Source: Arthrobacter sp. Soil762
GTDB taxonomy: Bacteria; Actinomycetota; Actinomycetes; Actinomycetales; Micrococcaceae
Reading direction: 5' to 3'
Assembly (NCBI RefSeq): GCF_001428335.1
Contig: NZ_LMSG01000001.1
Location: 841-64,840, forward strand
Length of the DNA stretch: 64,000 nt
Part shown: one piece after another, positions 8,915-16,573 of the stretch
Numbering within the stretch: the stretch's first letter is position 1
Layout of the letters: each line of letters begins with the position of its first letter
Made by a program: the position numbers and the translations under genes
Notes under the pieces: generated by a model
What the model was told of the DNA's origin: nothing
The model's input: only the letters and a program-made list of their open reading frames with translations
The model's database searches: none

Positions 8915-9925
8915 TCAGTGCCCTTTGCCTGGCAGCAGAACCGCCGCCCCGGTAATCCTGTCTTCGGCCAGGTCGCGCAGTGCCGTGTTCGCTGCTGAGA
9001 GCGGGTAGGCTGTGGTGCTTGGCTGCAGCGGAATCCGGCTCGCTATCGACATGAATTCGTTGCCGTCCTGCCGGGTGTTGGCCGTGACACTGCGGACCTG
9101 GCGCTCGTAGAAGAGTTCCTTGGCGTAGTTGAGCGGAGGAAGGTCGCTCAGGTGGATTCCTGCGATGGCCAAGGTCCCACCGCGGTCCAGTGCCCTCAGC
9201 GCCACGGGGACCAAATCGCCGACAGGGGCGAACAGGATCGCAGAATCCAAGGGCACAGGCGGCTGCTGCCGGGCATCGCCGGCGAAGGCTGCGCCGAGGT
9301 CCAGCGCCAGTTGGCGCGCCTTCTCCGAGCGTGTCATCACGTAGACCTCGGCCCCCTCGAACAGTGCGATTTGTGCGGCAAGGTGCGCTGAACCGCCAAA
9401 GCCGTAGATGCCCAGCCGCCCTCCCTTCGGCAGCGCTGCGCGCCGCAGTGCCCTGTACCCGATGATCCCGGCACACAGCAGCGGTGCGGCCTGTTCATGG
9501 GTGAAAACCTCGGGGATGGGATAGGCATAGTCTTCGTTGACCACCATCAATTCCGCGTAACCGCCATCCCTGTCCCATCCGTTGAAGCACGGAGTGAGGC
9601 ACAGATTCTCTTGATCATTCAGGCAGAATCGGCAGGTTCCGCACGTGCCTCCCAGCCAGGCAGCACCCACGCGTTCACCGATGCGGAACCTCGCACTGCT
9701 TTCACCCATGCCAGCCACCTCACCGACCACCTCGTGCCCGGGAATGACACCAGGGGCACGGGGTGGAAGGTCACCCTCGGCCAGGTGCAGGTCTGTCCTG
9801 CAGACCCCGCAGGCCCGGACTTTCAGCAGGATCTCTCCCGGGCCGGGTTCGGGCTCCGGCCGGTCCCCGCCCTTCAGCGGATGATCCGCGATCGGACCGG
9901 GATGCTCTACCCACCATGCGCGCAT
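8915..9925 (-). CDS. Zinc-dependent alcohol dehydrogenase (MDR family)
   Basis: 336 aa from ATG 9925 (AGGAGGCACGC upstream). Catalytic zinc region ACGVCRTDLHLAEGD and GHEVVG, structural-zinc cysteines GTCGTCRFCLNDQENLC, and a Rossmann glycine motif YGFGGSAHLAAQ. These place it with AdhT/AdhA-like NAD(P)-dependent alcohol dehydrogenases. It precedes the P2-type ATPase by 2 nt in one operon. The promoter is a DosR-like box about 110 nt upstream, leaving a 5' UTR of roughly 95 nt. It may reoxidise NADH by reducing aldehydes under low oxygen (inference). Confidence 0.88.
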   Translation of the reverse strand: MRAWWVEHPGPIADHPLKGGDRPEPEPGPGEILLKVRACGVCRTDLHLAEGDLPPRAPGVIPGHEVVGEVAGMGESSARFRIGERVGAAWLGGTCGTCRFCLNDQENLCLTPCFNGWDRDGGYAELMVVNEDYAYPIPEVFTHEQAAPLLCAGIIGYRALRRAALPKGGRLGIYGFGGSAHLAAQIALFEGAEVYVMTRSEKARQLALDLGAAFAGDARQQPPVPLDSAILFAPVGDLVPVALRALDRGGTLAIAGIHLSDLPPLNYAKELFYERQVRSVTANTRQDGNEFMSIASRIPLQPSTTAYPLSAANTALRDLAEDRITGAAVLLPGKGH

Positions 9926-10030
9926 GCGTGCCTCCTTCGAGTCACCGGGGTCCCCTGACGGGTGCCGGTAGCCTGCCGCCCTCCCCGCCGACGTGTCCGG
10001 ACGTGGCCGCACCGCGCTGAACCTTCTCCC

Positions 10031-10073
10031 AGATTCTGCGAAGAAGTGATGCGGTAATAGGGCCAAAAGGCCC
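10031..10073 (-). promoter_or_regulatory. DosR-like box + 21 nt + -10 (adh-ATPase operon)
   Basis: Minus strand: GGGCCTTTTGGCCCTA (10058-10073), exactly 21 nt, then GAATCT (10031-10036). The box is an almost perfect palindrome, GGGCC-TTTT-GGCCC. It lies upstream of the zinc dehydrogenase start at 9925. Confidence 0.75.
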
Positions 10074-10274
10074 TCACTGCGCTGTAGGTGGCCGCCGCGG
10101 CGGCCACCTGGCTGAGGAGACCGACGGCGGCGGCGCCGCTGTTGCGCGTCGGCGAGGTCCCGCCGCTGAGCGACGGCGGCGCCCCCAGGGGACACGACCG
10201 CGGCGGTCGGCAGTCATCGTCGAACCTTGCGCCGTCACACCGTGCCGGGCGCGACAGCGGCTCCAGGTGTCTCG

Positions 10275-10590
10275 CCGTCCGTGCCCTGAAGCGCCGGCCG
10301 TGCTCACCCATTCTGCCTGTAAACACCAACGCGTGGGCGCCTCCAGCTGCCACGTTGTAGGCACCGATGTACTTGGCCAGCCGGTGGGCCGCCATGTCCA
10401 GGGCGAGCCGGGCGCCCGTCTGGCCTTGTTCGGCAGCCTGCCCCACATCTCTCATGTCGGAGAAACCGGACAAACCCAGCAGGCCGGAGGCACTGTTCAG
10501 CATCGCTTCAATCGAGTCTGCGTCCAAGCCGTGACGTTGGAGAAAGACCACAATTGAGGGGTCGATATCGCCTGAGCGCGTCCCCATGCC
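10275..10590 (-). pseudogene. ackA: Acetate kinase (ackA) internal/C-terminal fragment
   Basis: The frame reads TRSGDIDPSIVVFLQRHG, then SGLLGLSGFSDMRDV, then ARLALDMAAHRLAKYIGAY and ALVFTGRMGEHG. These match, in order, the acetate kinase segments TRSGDxDP, SGLLGLxGxSxDxR, the KYIGAY helix and the VFTxGxGEN loop (here degraded to VFTGRMGEH). The N-terminal phosphate-binding part is absent. The fragment is joined in frame to a piece of a P-type ATPase upstream. Together with the nearby xfp relic it records a lost phosphoketolase-acetate kinase route. Confidence 0.8.
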
Positions 10591-10766
10591 GCGGCCAGGG
10601 AGAAATCGCTGCCAACCCATCCGGCAGCGGTCGGCTGGCCGAAAGCGAAGAGAAGCGCCCCGCACACACCCGCGCCCAGCGTGGTTGCTACTGCTGGGTG
10701 CCGCCTGACCAGGTTTACGGCCCAGTCAGAGCGGTCGGCTGACACCGTCGACTCACGGGCACTCAT
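10591..10766 (-). pseudogene. Heavy-metal P-type ATPase, N-terminal fragment joined to ackA
   Basis: ATG 10766 opens MSARESTVSADRSDWAVNLV and continues RRHPAVATTLGAGVCGALLF, a first membrane helix, with GQPTAAGWVGSDFSLAAAW. This resembles the beginning of the P1B ATPase family represented at 14639-16549. The match ends at about 10595, where the acetate-kinase fragment begins. The promoter is intact: a DosR-like box, 21-nt spacer and TAGCGT seven bases before the ATG. Confidence 0.55.
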
Positions 10767-10773
10767 ACGGCTG

Positions 10774-10816
10774 ACGCTACGAGGCCGCCCCGCAGTTAGT
10801 CAGAGGCTTTCGACCC
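10774..10816 (-). promoter_or_regulatory. DosR-like box + 21 nt + -10 (ATPase/ackA relic)
   Basis: Minus strand: GGGTCGAAAGCCTCTG (10801-10816), 21 nt, TAGCGT (10774-10779), then 7 nt to ATG 10766. The box is a weaker match than most, but spacing and the TAGCGT -10 are identical to the PPOX promoters at 18045 and 18623. Confidence 0.6.
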
Positions 10817-10867
10817 GACGCACGGGGAGCTGCGGCGTCGACCTGGCAGTGGGTGGTCACCGGGTCA

Positions 10868-10910
10868 GTGACTTTTGGCCCTATCGACGACCGATTCACC
10901 GGACCAGTCT
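10868..10910 (+). promoter_or_regulatory. DosR-like box + 21 nt + -10 (USP 10948)
   Basis: GTGACTTTTGGCCCTA (10868-10883), 21 nt, CAGTCT (10905-10910). The downstream mRNA leader is about 31 nt and contains GGAGGAG. The same CAGTCT and nearly the same box drive the paralogous USP at 21951. Confidence 0.8.
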
Positions 10911-10947
10911 TGGATCACAACGACCAACGGAGGAGCCGGAGAACGCC

Positions 10948-11391
10948 ATGGCCAGGAAACAGCCCCCGAAGATCATCGTTGGAGTTGACGGTTCTGAAGC
11001 CTCCATTGAGGCCCTTCGGGAGGCGCAAAAGCTGGCCCTGCCATTGGGCGCCACGGTCGAGGCATGGACCTGCTGGGAGTTTCCCATCGGCTATGAGGCC
11101 TACCTCGCGATCGGAGTTGATGGTTTCGCCCGGCCCGCGCAGGAATCGCTCGAAGCCGCCGTCAGCACAGCCTTCGGCCCCGAGCAACCTCGAAACGTGG
11201 TCACCCGACTGGTGCACGGCCATCCACGCTCTTCACTGATTGACGCCAGCAGGAAGGCGCTTCTGCTCGTAGTCGGCCGACGTGGACACGGCGGCTTCGG
11301 AGAACTGCTGCTGGGATCTGTCAGTTCAGCCTGCGTCGCCCACGCACACTGCCCCGTGCTGGTGGTCCATGTCCCCGAAGCCCCAGTATGA
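10948..11391 (+). CDS. Universal stress protein (single UspA domain)
   Basis: 147 aa from ATG 10948. [20 protein letters not shown] opens the UspA fold, and GRRGHGGFGELLLGSVSSAC plus HCPVLVV completes the ATP loop. It is a close paralog of the USP at 21951: both share SLIDASRKA/SLIDASKNA, GFGELLLGSV/GFRELLLGSV and CVAHAHCPVLVV. In both places the gene is followed by a beta-CASP hydrolase copy, so the pair looks like a duplicated module. A DosR-like promoter precedes it. Confidence 0.9.
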   Translation: MARKQPPKIIVGVDGSEASIEALREAQKLALPLGATVEAWTCWEFPIGYEAYLAIGVDGFARPAQESLEAAVSTAFGPEQPRNVVTRLVHGHPRSSLIDASRKALLLVVGRRGHGGFGELLLGSVSSACVAHAHCPVLVVHVPEAPV

Positions 11392-11471
11392 ACGGGCCGA
11401 GAAGCGCAGCGCATCCACCTCGGCATCCCAGGAGCAGGCGTCATGAGCCGCTGCCCACACCGGAGGCCGAC

Positions 11472-12128
11472 ATGAAAGACAGTCCTGCCCTGCTGCGGTT
11501 CCTCGGAGCCACGGACACAGTCACCGGATCCCGCTACCCCCTTGAGTCGCACGGCCGCCGGGTTCTGGCCGACTGCGGCCTGTTCCAAGGGTACAAGCGG
11601 TTGCGCCAGCGAAACTGGGTTCCCTCTCCTGTAACCCCGGCATCCATTGACCAGGCACGGCCGCCAAAGGCTCTGGAGTCCGCCCGGGTCCCCATGATGG
11701 AGTCCACTTACGGTAATCGTGCCCGTCCCCTCGGCGACCCGGCGGCCATGCTCGCGGACGTAGTCAACCGCGTTGCCAATAGAAACGGCGTAGTGCTGAT
11801 GGCGGCCTTTGCTGTTGGCAGGGCCGAAACCCTCCTCCTTCACTTATCCAGGCTTCGCGCCAAACGGGCTATTCCGGACATCCCTGTCTACCTCAACAGC
11901 CCCATGGCGATCGATGCCACGGCCATGTACCGCCATCACCGCGAAGAACACCGCCTCAAGCAAGACGAGTACGAGGCGATGTACAAGCTGGCGATCATGA
12001 CCAGGACGGCGGACGATTCCCGCCTCCTGGATCTTCGGGGCGGTCCGATGATCATCATTTCGGCAAGCGGGATGCCGGCCGGCGGACGCATCCTTCACCA
12101 CCTCGAAACTCAGTTCCGACCCCCTTAA
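11472..12128 (+). pseudogene. Beta-CASP MBL hydrolase with internal deletion and truncated C-terminus
   Basis: 218 aa open frame, closely related to the 461-aa protein at 22904. The head (RFLGATDTVTGSRY, DCGLFQGYKR) and later blocks (ESTYGNRARP, AFAVGRAETLLLHLSRLR, GGPMIIISASGM) are kept. About 140 residues containing the HxHxDH metal-binding motif are replaced by about 13 unrelated ones, without breaking the frame. The last 115 residues are also missing after RILHHLE. No catalytic centre can form, so it is a relic that looks like a normal ORF. It is probably co-transcribed with the USP at 10948. Confidence 0.8.
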
Positions 12129-12233
12129 AGCTGACCGAATGCGCCGGATGAGTGCGGCCCCGTTGCATCGCCCTGACCACTGTTTCGCCAGTGTCACCAC
12201 CATCAACAGCATCTAGGAAATAGGAGCATCACA

Positions 12234-12980
12234 ATGGAACGCGTCATCGACAAGGTAGCCCTGGTCAGCGGGGGTGCGCGGGGCATCGGAGCCGCTGTGG
12301 CATCGAGGTTGCACGGTGAAGGAGCGAGGGTGGTCATAGGCGATGTCCTGGACGAAGAGGGAAAGGAAACCGCGGAGCGGATGGGCTCGGGCGCCCTCTA
12401 CGTTCACCTCGATGTGACCAGTCCGCAGGACTGGGAGGCCGCAGTGACGGCCGCGGTCGGGATGTTCGGTGGTCTGCACATCCTGGTGAACAATGCAGGC
12501 ATCGTGAACTTCGCCCCGATTGAGGAGTACACCCTGGACCAATGGAATACCGTCATCGCCGTCAACTTGACCGGCACCTTCAACGGAATCAAGGCTGCGA
12601 TACCGGCCCTGAAGCAGTCCAAGGGCGGGGCCATCATCAACATCTCCTCGATTGCCGGCATCCGCGGCTATGAGCAGATCCCGGGATACACGGCCTCGAA
12701 GTTCGGCGTACGCGGACTTACCAAGAGTGCTGCACTGGACTTGGGGCGTCATGGCATCAGGGTGAACTCCGTCCATCCCGGTGTCATCTCTACTCCGATG
12801 ACGGCCGGCATGACGATGGACATGAGTCACGTAGCGCTCAACCGCATAGGCCATCCCGGGGAAGTTGCCGACCTCGTCCTGTACCTGTCCTCGAACGAAT
12901 CATCGTTCGTAACCGGAGCCGAATTCGTCATCGACGGAGGTGACACCGCTGGGACGGTAACCCCGCGCCAGGAAGGCTAG
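12234..12980 (+). CDS. Short-chain dehydrogenase/reductase (SDR)
   Basis: 248 aa, ATAGGAGCATCACA before ATG. Classical SDR: cofactor motif GGARGIGAA near residue 14, D at the end of beta-2 (IGDVLDEE) favouring NAD(H), NNAG, catalytic Ser in NISSIAG, and YTASK with the Tyr/Lys pair. The closest named types are 3-alpha/20-beta-hydroxysteroid dehydrogenase-like and glucose 1-dehydrogenase-like SDRs; the substrate cannot be read. It follows the hydrolase relic by 105 nt and may belong to the same transcript. Intact, full length. Confidence 0.88.
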   Translation: MERVIDKVALVSGGARGIGAAVASRLHGEGARVVIGDVLDEEGKETAERMGSGALYVHLDVTSPQDWEAAVTAAVGMFGGLHILVNNAGIVNFAPIEEYTLDQWNTVIAVNLTGTFNGIKAAIPALKQSKGGAIINISSIAGIRGYEQIPGYTASKFGVRGLTKSAALDLGRHGIRVNSVHPGVISTPMTAGMTMDMSHVALNRIGHPGEVADLVLYLSSNESSFVTGAEFVIDGGDTAGTVTPRQEG

Positions 12981-13052
12981 CCTCCCGCGGGGAACCGACC
13001 CCGCCCAGCCTCCCAGCTAGGTCCGCGGCAGATCGTGACGGATTGCCGTCGT

Positions 13053-13495
13053 ATGGCCACGTTCATCGCCACACCCGAAGCATCGAGAGTCCTCCGCGAA
13101 TCAGTGATTCGGAGCTCGCCATGGACTGAGCCGCCCAAGAGGCCCTTCGGACGGGACAGGAACTGACGGTCGTCCATGCCTGCGGCCGCGATGCTCCGGC
13201 TGCCTCTGGCAGTGAAGGCCAGGAAGCCGTGGATGCAGCCTCGGGCCTTGAGGGCCAGTCGGTGTTGTCTTCGGCAAGGGACAAGCTATCCGGGCGATGC
13301 CCCGGGCTGGTGGTGCATGAAGTCATGGACCTGCGCCGTGGCCCGGCAGAAGCTCTGATCGATGCGGGTTCCCGGGCCAGGCTTCTGGTCATGGGGTGCA
13401 AGGGAAGGGGAGGGGAGCGTGTCCTGGTTGGCTCGGTGGCCCAGACTGTACTTCTCCACATCCAGTGCCCGACCCTCGTGACACGACCGGCCTGA
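13053..13495 (+). pseudogene. Universal stress protein relic with nonsense codon
   Basis: The frame ending at 13495 reads AAQEALRTGQELTVVHACG, then ALIDAGSRARLLVMGCKGRG and GSVAQTVLLHIQCPTLVTRP, a UspA C-terminal half. Directly upstream in the same frame is DSELAMD followed by TGA at 13127-13129. USPs have W there (SELAxDWA), so TGG has probably become TGA. The N-terminal strand before it is not in frame. No DosR-like box could be found ahead of it. Confidence 0.65.
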
Positions 13496-13509
13496 CACAC
13501 AGCCGCCGG

Positions 13510-13998
13510 TCAGCTTCTGTCGCCGACGGCTTCCTGACCCGGGGTCGACGTTGGATCGATGGGGGGCCACCAGTGCGTGGGTGGTTCGATGACGAATTTC
13601 CGGCCGCTCACTTCGGTGGGGGTGACCCTCACGAGGGTGTCCTTGGCTCCGGGTTCCCAAGGCGACAGTCCGCCATCGAGGGCTTCCTGGATGTTCTCTT
13701 CGCCCGTAACGATCTCAGGGACTCCTTTGATGACGACGCTCCAGGCAATGGTGCCGTAGGAGTTGAAGCCGTCGGCCTCCAGCGCGACCGGACCGCCTGA
13801 AAGGACGGCGTCGAGTTTGGTCCCCGGGCCTGTCCGGAATATCACTGTTCCGTAGTTGGGAACATAGTTCACGGGGAAGATCTCCGGGGTCCCGTCGCTG
13901 ATGAGCGCAACCCTGCACGTGGACACGGAGCGGAGATACTTCCAGCAGTCATGGACACTGAGGGTTTCAGTTGACGGCCCTGGCTCAGAATAGGTCAT
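13510..13998 (-). CDS. Pyridoxamine 5'-phosphate oxidase-fold (PPOX) family protein
   Basis: 162 aa from ATG 13998. Shares with four neighbours the pattern CWKYLRSVSTCRVALISDG, EIFPVNYVPNYGTVIFRTGP and TIAWSVVIKGVPEIV, ending SGRKFVIEP. This is the flavin/F420-binding split-barrel fold. In mycobacteria Rv0080 is a DosR-regulon relative. Its -10 (TAGGCT) sits 7 nt before the ATG, so the mRNA should be leaderless. The box at the expected place is weak. Cofactor and substrate are unknown. Confidence 0.8.
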   Translation of the reverse strand: MTYSEPGPSTETLSVHDCWKYLRSVSTCRVALISDGTPEIFPVNYVPNYGTVIFRTGPGTKLDAVLSGGPVALEADGFNSYGTIAWSVVIKGVPEIVTGEENIQEALDGGLSPWEPGAKDTLVRVTPTEVSGRKFVIEPPTHWWPPIDPTSTPGQEAVGDRS

Positions 13999-14005
13999 GG
14001 CGCCG

Positions 14006-14048
14006 AGCCTACACGTTCGGTAAGCGCAGGAGTAGGCGCGGAGGAAGG
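14006..14048 (-). promoter_or_regulatory. Weak DosR-like box + 21 nt + -10 (PPOX 13510-13998)
   Basis: Minus strand: CCTTCCTCCGCGCCTA (14033-14048) keeps only about half of the consensus positions, but it stands exactly 21 nt from TAGGCT (14006-14011), which is 7 nt before the start codon. Called mainly on spacing. Confidence 0.35.
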
Positions 14049-14102
14049 TCCGCCAGGACCGCCGCACGCAGCGGAACGGCGGGCCTTGGTGCAGTCCCAA
14101 AC

Positions 14103-14145
14103 GGGACCTTGTACTCTGTCGGAGGCCACGGCGCCGGCGTACGCT
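14103..14145 (+). promoter_or_regulatory. DosR-like box + 21 nt + -10 (PPOX 14210)
   Basis: GGGACCTTGTACTCTG (14103-14118), 21 nt, TACGCT (14140-14145). The left half of the box is perfect and the right half is degenerate. The spacing matches the other sites. Confidence 0.55.
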
Positions 14146-14209
14146 TTCGGCAATAACAGCGTCAGCTGATCCGAGGCAGGACGCACCGAGCAGTCCAGGA
14201 GTGAGAACC

Positions 14210-14632
14210 ATGGAAAGTGACGAACGACCCGGAACCATCTTGTCCGACGCTGAATCATGGAAAGTGTTCGAACGAAGCCAGCATGGGCGCCTTGCCATCT
14301 GCGTCGGGGGCGAACCTGACATTTATCCGATCAATTTCCTGGCCCACAACGGGTTGCTGCTTCTTCGAACGAATCCGGGAACCAAGCTGGCCGGCCTGAC
14401 GGTAAACGACAAGGTGGCCTTTGAAGTGGACGAGGTTGTCGACGACGAGGCGTGGAGCGTCGTTCTGCACGGCACGGCGCGGGTGATTGAGTCACAGACA
14501 GAGATCGACGAAGCGGACAAGCTGCCCCTCAAACCCTGGATCCCGACCCGGAAATATACCTATGTCGAGATCACTCCTAACCGCATCCACGGCAGGCATT
14601 TTGAACTGGGTGAGGAACCGGAGCGGTACTGA
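14210..14632 (+). CDS. PPOX-fold (pyridoxamine 5'-phosphate oxidase-related) protein
   Basis: 140 aa from ATG 14210, with AGGAG 8 nt upstream (an in-frame GTG at 14201 is less well placed). Pattern SWKVFERSQHGRLAICVGGE, DIYPINFLAHNGLLLLRTNP, AWSVVLHGTARVI and IHGRHFELG. It is divergent in sequence from the four paralogs on the other strand but has the same split-barrel layout. It stands alone, divergently from the PPOX gene at 13998, and has its own DosR-like promoter. It converges on the metal ATPase at 14639. Biochemical role unknown. Confidence 0.82.
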   Translation: MESDERPGTILSDAESWKVFERSQHGRLAICVGGEPDIYPINFLAHNGLLLLRTNPGTKLAGLTVNDKVAFEVDEVVDDEAWSVVLHGTARVIESQTEIDEADKLPLKPWIPTRKYTYVEITPNRIHGRHFELGEEPERY

Positions 14633-14638
14633 GCTGGT

Positions 14639-16549
14639 TCAGCGGCCAGGCACTTGCCGTTTGGCGGGCGGGACGGGCCGCGGCGGACGCGTCAATGGCT
14701 GGCCGGCCCGGTCATGCTGTCTGGACTCGCCGCCGAGTGCCCTGAGCGCGTTCAGGATCGTTGCGAGGTCCACAAGTTCTTGCAGGAGGGCGCCGGCGAC
14801 TGCGGGGACGTAGCCATAGGCGGCGGCCAGCATCAGCCCGATGCTGAGCAGGATGCCGGTCCAGATGCTCATGTGGGCGATGCGGATGGTGCGCTGTCCT
14901 ATCGACACGGCGGCGGCGACCTTGGACAGGTCATCGAGCATGATCACGACGTCTGCTGACTCGCTGGCGGCCGTGGCTCCTTTGGCGCCCATGGCGACTC
15001 CGACGTCTGCGGCTGCCAGGACGGGGGCGTCGTTGACGCCGTCACCGACCATCATTACGGGCCGGGTGCCCAGGGCTGCGACGGCGGCGACTTTGTCAGC
15101 CGGAAGGCATTCCGCCAGGACATGGCTGATCCCTGCCTCGGCGGCGATGTGCCAGGCGGTCGCGGCTGTGTCGCCGGTAAGCAGCATTGTCTCCTTGACG
15201 CCGAGCGTTCGGAGCGAGGCCAGGGTTTCCACGGCATTTTCCCGCAGGGGATCGCTCATGATCAGTGTTCCTGTGAACTGTCCGTTGACTCCGACGTAGA
15301 TGCCCAGCTGACCGCTCACCAACTTCGTCCTTTCGAAACCGGTCGTGGCTGATTCAACGAAAGTGGGTTTTCCCACGACGACCGTGTGCTCGCCGCAGGT
15401 GGCCGCGACGCCGTCGGTGGCGTGCTCGTGGGCGTCGGTTCCCGTGAGGAGGGGCAGTTCCCGCGTGAGCGCGGCCGCGATGACGGAGGCGGCCAGTACG
15501 TGGGAGGAGTACTGTTCCGCGGATGCTGCCAGCTGCAGCAGCCGGGCAGCGGACAGGTGCGGCGCGGCGTTGGGCGAGACCCGGATTTCGTGCAGGGTTG
15601 GCCGGCCGCGCGTCAGGGTGCCGGTCTTGTCGAAAACCGCTGTCCGGATCCGGGCAAGTTGCTCGAGGGTACCGGCGTTCTTGATGATGATTCCGGCTTG
15701 GGCTGCCCGGCTGGTGCCGGCGAGGAACGCCACCGGTGCCGCGATCAGCAGGGGGCACGGGGTGGCGACGACCAGGACCTGCGCGAATCTGCCGGGGTCC
15801 TGGCTGAGGAACCATGCTGTTCCGGCCAGCAGGAACGCCAGCAGGGTGAAGGGGATTGCGTACCGGTCGGCGAGCCTGACTATGGGCGCCCGGCTTGCCG
15901 CGGCTTCCTGGACCAGCGCCACAATCTGGCTGTACTGGGAATCGGCCGCGGTGGCCGTTGCCCGCATGCGGACAGCGTTTTCTCCGTTGACGGAGCCGCT
16001 GAGCAGTCTCTCGCCTTGCCGGTGTTCCATGGGCAGGCTTTCGCCGGTCAGGGCAGATTCGTCGAAGATCCCCGCCGCCGTGAGAAGCTTTCCGTCAACG
16101 GGGACGATTTCCGAGGGCTTGATCAGAAGCACGTCCCCCGGATTGACCCTTTCGACGGGCAGGTCTTCCACGGGAAGTCCAGGGCGTTCCAGGTGCGCGG
16201 TCCGCGGGGACCGGTCCAGCAGGGAGCGCAGCTCCCGGGAAGCCCGCCCCTGGGCGAAGGTCTCCAGGGCTTCCCCGCCACTGAGCATCAGCACGATGAT
16301 CAACGAGGCGATGTACTCGCCGACGGCGACAGTCGCTCCGATCGCTGTCACTGCGAGCAGATCGATTCCCCACCGCCCTCGAAGCAGCCCCCGGACCATC
16401 GACACAGCCCGGAACACCGCGATGCCCAGGGAGTAGATGTTTGCCGTTCCCTCCGCAGCCGCCGTGTGACCGGCAGCCAGAAGCGCAGCAACAAGAACCC
16501 CGACCAAAAGGGTGGCGGACACCAGCGAAAACCGCATGATCATCGACAC
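14639..16549 (-). CDS. P1B-type heavy-metal ATPase (TPCPL type)
   Basis: 636 aa from ATG 16549. No N-terminal HMA domain. TGES at 168-171, ion-path motif T263-P264-C265-P266-L267, phosphorylation Asp307 in DKTGT, and VGDGVND near the C-terminus. The usual HP pair is replaced by SSHVLA (EQYSSHVLAAS), which is typical of a subgroup of actinobacterial pumps. It lies 25 nt downstream of the alcohol dehydrogenase in an operon starting with the PPOX gene at 18038. The metal is not predictable from these motifs. Confidence 0.85.
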   Translation of the reverse strand: MSMIMRFSLVSATLLVGVLVAALLAAGHTAAAEGTANIYSLGIAVFRAVSMVRGLLRGRWGIDLLAVTAIGATVAVGEYIASLIIVLMLSGGEALETFAQGRASRELRSLLDRSPRTAHLERPGLPVEDLPVERVNPGDVLLIKPSEIVPVDGKLLTAAGIFDESALTGESLPMEHRQGERLLSGSVNGENAVRMRATATAADSQYSQIVALVQEAAASRAPIVRLADRYAIPFTLLAFLLAGTAWFLSQDPGRFAQVLVVATPCPLLIAAPVAFLAGTSRAAQAGIIIKNAGTLEQLARIRTAVFDKTGTLTRGRPTLHEIRVSPNAAPHLSAARLLQLAASAEQYSSHVLAASVIAAALTRELPLLTGTDAHEHATDGVAATCGEHTVVVGKPTFVESATTGFERTKLVSGQLGIYVGVNGQFTGTLIMSDPLRENAVETLASLRTLGVKETMLLTGDTAATAWHIAAEAGISHVLAECLPADKVAAVAALGTRPVMMVGDGVNDAPVLAAADVGVAMGAKGATAASESADVVIMLDDLSKVAAAVSIGQRTIRIAHMSIWTGILLSIGLMLAAAYGYVPAVAGALLQELVDLATILNALRALGGESRQHDRAGQPLTRPPRPVPPAKRQVPGR

Positions 16550-16573
16550 GGCGGTCCCTGCCCTGGCCGTCCT

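Noticed and set aside
9907..10665. A continuous 252-codon minus-strand frame as a single gene.
   Set aside because: It joins an acetate-kinase fragment to antisense and intergenic sequence across the dehydrogenase promoter, so only the acetate-kinase part is meaningful.
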